From assembly GCA_006386115.1 (NCBI GenBank), contig VFIW01000003.1, positions 620,001 through 684,000 on the forward strand: a stretch of 64,000 nt of DNA, read 5' to 3'. This stretch comes from Globisporangium splendens (Eukaryota > Oomycota > Peronosporomycetes > Pythiales > Pythiaceae). The notes below the pieces were generated by a model, which saw nothing but the letters and a program-made list of their open reading frames with translations, was not told the DNA's origin and made no database searches. Position 1 is the first letter of the stretch. Every line of letters starts with the position of its first letter. The translations under genes and the position numbers were made by a program. Shown piece by piece: positions 63,575 to 64,000 of the stretch.

Positions 63575-64000
63575 GATGGGATAGATAGGTAGCTGCAACA
63601 GAGGCACACACACGGGCACATTAGAACAGCGATGGCCACATACACACACATGCAGAGAGTGAACAATGCGCGACGCACCTCAATGCAGCGGCGGTGCGGA
63701 TATGCAGAATGAGGTGACGTGGTCTGGCTCGCTGATTGGGTTTGTAATGGCGGTTTAGGTGGTCTGCATCATATACCTGTCAAACAGAACTTCTTTTGTG
63801 CGGATTTCTAACATGGTTGTAAATTCTCATTTATCCGATTGACAAAAGGGGAACGCAAAGAAATGCACATCTATCTTGTCGTGTTCATCTACAAAATGAA
63901 CAACGAGTTCTCACTCTCTCTCTCTCGATGGATCAGCTAGCTTGAAGAGGTTTGCAGCGATGTCCAGTATGGCGTCAGATACAACAGGTCCGTGATGGCG
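63575..64000. other. Upstream region of the small Cys-rich gene
   Basis: A short (TC)n run lies at about 63914-63926. Nothing coding is seen up to the window end. Confidence 0.5.

Overview
The window looks like nuclear DNA from an oomycete, probably a Phytophthora/Pythium-type water mould. Several things point that way. Genes are compact and closely spaced, with GT-AG introns of about 65-175 nt whose phases can be matched exactly. Tyrosine-kinase-like kinases, TMEM198-like membrane proteins and chloroperoxidase-type heme-thiolate peroxidases are all present. The four intact peroxidase genes each carry an oomycete-type initiator plus flanking promoter element 36-61 bp before the ATG. No rRNA, tRNA, CRISPR or prokaryotic operon structure was seen. 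Genus and species cannot be told from the sequence alone.

Left part (1-26 kb). Two paralogs of a small uncharacterised family (RWSTIT..HEFG motif) flank a sodium:solute symporter gene. Then comes a locus of about 7.6 kb encoding some 46 ankyrin repeats, a degenerate kinase domain and an intact TKL kinase. It is followed by a divergently transcribed SLC43-like MFS transporter, a DZIP1-like/IQ/EF-hand gene interrupted by two in-frame stops, and a coiled-coil gene that shares a 334-bp divergent promoter with it.

Middle part (27-33 kb). Three TMEM198/DUF4203-like membrane proteins (a fourth lies at 62 kb) are interleaved with a small PX-like gene. A decayed reverse-orientation copy of that PX-like gene lies nearby.

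Accessory part (33-48.5 kb). A broken MULE transposase abuts an RNase H fragment. Next is a cluster of secreted heme-thiolate peroxidases: four intact genes and one internally deleted pseudogene, within a duplicated block that also carries a Harbinger/DDE_Tnp_4 remnant. A Copia integrase fragment and low-gene-density DNA separate the two block copies.

Right part (49-64 kb). Conserved-looking housekeeping genes follow: a TBC1D23-like protein with an extra WW domain, an RPA1/MEIOB-like OB-fold protein assembled from five exons, a DMT/EamA transporter, a large membrane-anchored coiled-coil protein, the fourth TMEM198-like gene, and a small secreted protein with a strikingly regular eight-cysteine pattern.

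All exon structures were built by hand from splice-site and phase agreement. They are predictions without transcript support.
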